Part shown: positions 62,066 to 64,000 of the stretch, piece by piece
Position numbering within the stretch: the first letter of the stretch is position 1
Layout of the letters: the number at the start of each line of letters is the position of its first letter
Assembly (NCBI GenBank): GCA_017163975.1
Contig: JAFFSR010000237.1
Coordinates: 868,001-932,000 of the forward strand
DNA length: 64,000 nt
From: Anastatus disparis
Lineage: Eukaryota > Arthropoda > Insecta > Hymenoptera > Eupelmidae
Direction: 5' to 3'
Program-made: the position numbers and the translations under genes
Notes under the pieces: generated by a model
The model's input: only the letters and a program-made list of their open reading frames with translations
Database searches by the model: none
Told to the model about the DNA's origin: nothing

Positions 62066-64000
62066 ACTTGGTATATATCAGCTCTCTTTATCTCTTAGCT
62101 CTTTCTATCCTTTTCCTCCTGTGCTTTTATATACGTAAATACACACATGTGCATGCATATGTCCATATATACAACACCAGTGAGTTCTCCGGTTCTTTTT
62201 TTTGTAACCTATCAAATGTACATGTGTGTAAGTGAGAGGTTTCCACTCACTCTGCTCTGCTGCGGGCAGCCTATCTCTATCTTTCTTATCTTCAACTCGT
62301 TCTTTTTTCTCATTTTATTTTCTTCTCTCCTCTCTCTTTTTACTTGTTTCTCCGTGTCTCGTATACTTGTAATCGCGCTTTTATCAAACTCAAATTTCGC
62401 TCCATCTCTCTTCCTCGCGCGCATATAACTCTTTCTTTATCGTGTACTGTCGCGGTATGTATCGTACTTTCTCGTTTCTCTTTTTTCAAACATGTCAATA
62501 TGTATGCACTACATGTATATACGTACTCAAGTTTTACCCGCATGTATCTCCTCTAGTTTTTTTCTTCATTTTCTTTTCATCTTTTTATCCTCTCTCAGCA
62601 TAAACGATACATACGTCGCGCTTCGGAGCTCAGAGTCGGAAGATGCTTTATCTGTTTATAACAGAAGAACCATCCTTTTACCTTCTCTAACTTTTTTTAT
62701 TCTTTGCTTAGATAACTTGTCGCGCGTAAAAGAATATATATATATATATAAGTACGCAGTGGATAACGTCGTTTTTCTAACATTAAAATTTTTATTAGAC
62801 CATTTCGTTAGATTGTAATATTTTGTTGACTATGAATAAACATTACGTTAAATGCACACGATGAGAATTGATAATGCGGCGCGTAAAAGAAAAATTACGT
62901 AGTTTCATCTGTTTGGACAAATTGTTTCTTTTGTATATATCTGATCGTGATTTAAGATCTGATATTTTTTCTTCTTTTTTTTTGTTTCATTGTTGATGCA
63001 ATGAATATTGCAAACTTTTTTTTTTCTTTTTTTATTGTCAGGAAGTAAACGATCGGGGAATAAATTACACGATTTTTCCTTTAAATTAACGTTAGGAATA
63101 AAGTTTCAATTAATTGAACGAAGTTAACGTTTATTTTATGAAACTTATATACCATAAAAAGAAATAAATTTTTATAATTATAAAAGTTATTTTTTGAAAT
63201 TCATACATCGATAATGAAAATATAAAAGTTTATAACTTTGTTTGCCAGGAATATTATTGATTTTAAAATGACAGGTTATACTTTATTATCTCCTAATAAA
63301 AACGATCGGTTATTATCCTTATCAATTTGTACACTTTTCACACTTGTTAATTAACACGCACGCATGAATCCTCGTTTGGACGAAAAAAATAAATGAAGAA
63401 AAACACATACGGACTTATCGATATTTTTTCTGTTAAAAAAATTGCATTTTATATATTATTTTTACGATTTAATAAAATAAAATGTTTAATTTATTATTAG
63501 ACGATAGATAAACATTAGAATTGACGCTGTTCGGTACAATGAGAAATTTTCAACGTGGAAAAACACCGATTGAAAATAAAACAAAGCTCGAAACAAAGTA
63601 AGCTCAGTTTACTTTGCAAATTGTGAATATTTTTTTGCATTTTTTTTAGATCGATAAATATTGAATAATTTGAATAAAAAAAAAATCTAATTGAAATTCA
63701 TTGAAAGCCACTGCATTAATTTTAAAATCGATTAGGAATTTGTAACGTAATGCACATGTTATATATGAAATCTTATCTGATATATAAGATCTTTGTCAAA
63801 CTAAAGATTACAAATAATCGTACAATTTTTATTTTGTCGTTTTTAGGTGAAAATATATTATTTATTTTCTGTACACTCAATTACGATAAAAATCTGAAAG
63901 AAAAAAAAAATAAGAAGATTACGGAATAATATCGATGAAAGTACGTTGCTTAATAATCTGACATTCTTTTTTACTTCTTCAATAGATCTTGATGTACTTG

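Larger units (their letters stand above)
56479..64000. other. Upstream region of raw; no coding gene recognised
   Basis: AT-rich sequence with two more complex zones. At 57.9-58.7 kb there are GA tracts, CGCGCG words and a possible donor at 57940. At 61.2-62.8 kb there are CT-rich tracts, CG-rich sequence and CRE-like sites. Either could hold the raw promoter. Open frames here are short and run through CT or TA repeats. From 62.8 kb to the end I see only AT-rich sequence. Confidence 0.5.

Overview
This is eukaryotic nuclear DNA, most likely from an arthropod. An insect, possibly a wasp, bee or ant, fits best. It is very AT-rich, full of A/T homopolymers and purine/pyrimidine tracts, and CpG is not depleted. 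Genes have short coding exons with GT-AG introns. The two recognisable genes look insect-like, but the order assignment is a judgement from memory, not a search result. Both genes lie on the minus strand, head to tail. Layout: (1) Positions 1 to about 38.0 kb contain no protein gene I can support. The stretch alternates AT-rich blocks with islands of purine/pyrimidine tracts and CpG-rich sequence, and carries dispersed copies of a tRNA-derived SINE, palindromic elements, hairpins and microsatellites. A CpG-rich island near 11.7 kb has an RFX X-box and could be a promoter. (2) 38.4-41.9 kb holds a full-length cytosolic cysteinyl-tRNA synthetase gene (8 coding exons, about 733 residues). (3) 43.7-53.7 kb holds the 13 coding exons (about 553 residues) of a homolog of Drosophila raw. 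(4) 54-64 kb holds probable raw 5' leader exons and upstream regulatory sequence. How the genes work: the synthetase charges tRNA-Cys in the cytosol. The raw homolog has two nucleoside-2-deoxyribosyltransferase-like folds flanking an EF-hand-like region; the fly gene is known from dorsal closure and JNK/AP-1 restraint. Nothing here links the two genes functionally. Three points deserve attention. Each conserved gene needs exactly one base removed from a homopolymer (A4 in the synthetase, T6 in raw) to stay in frame, so each is either an assembly error or something remarkable. The raw protein appears to be an internal duplication in which only the first half keeps a catalytic-type glutamate. 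Seven copies of one tRNA-derived SINE with a structured 3' end are scattered through the window.
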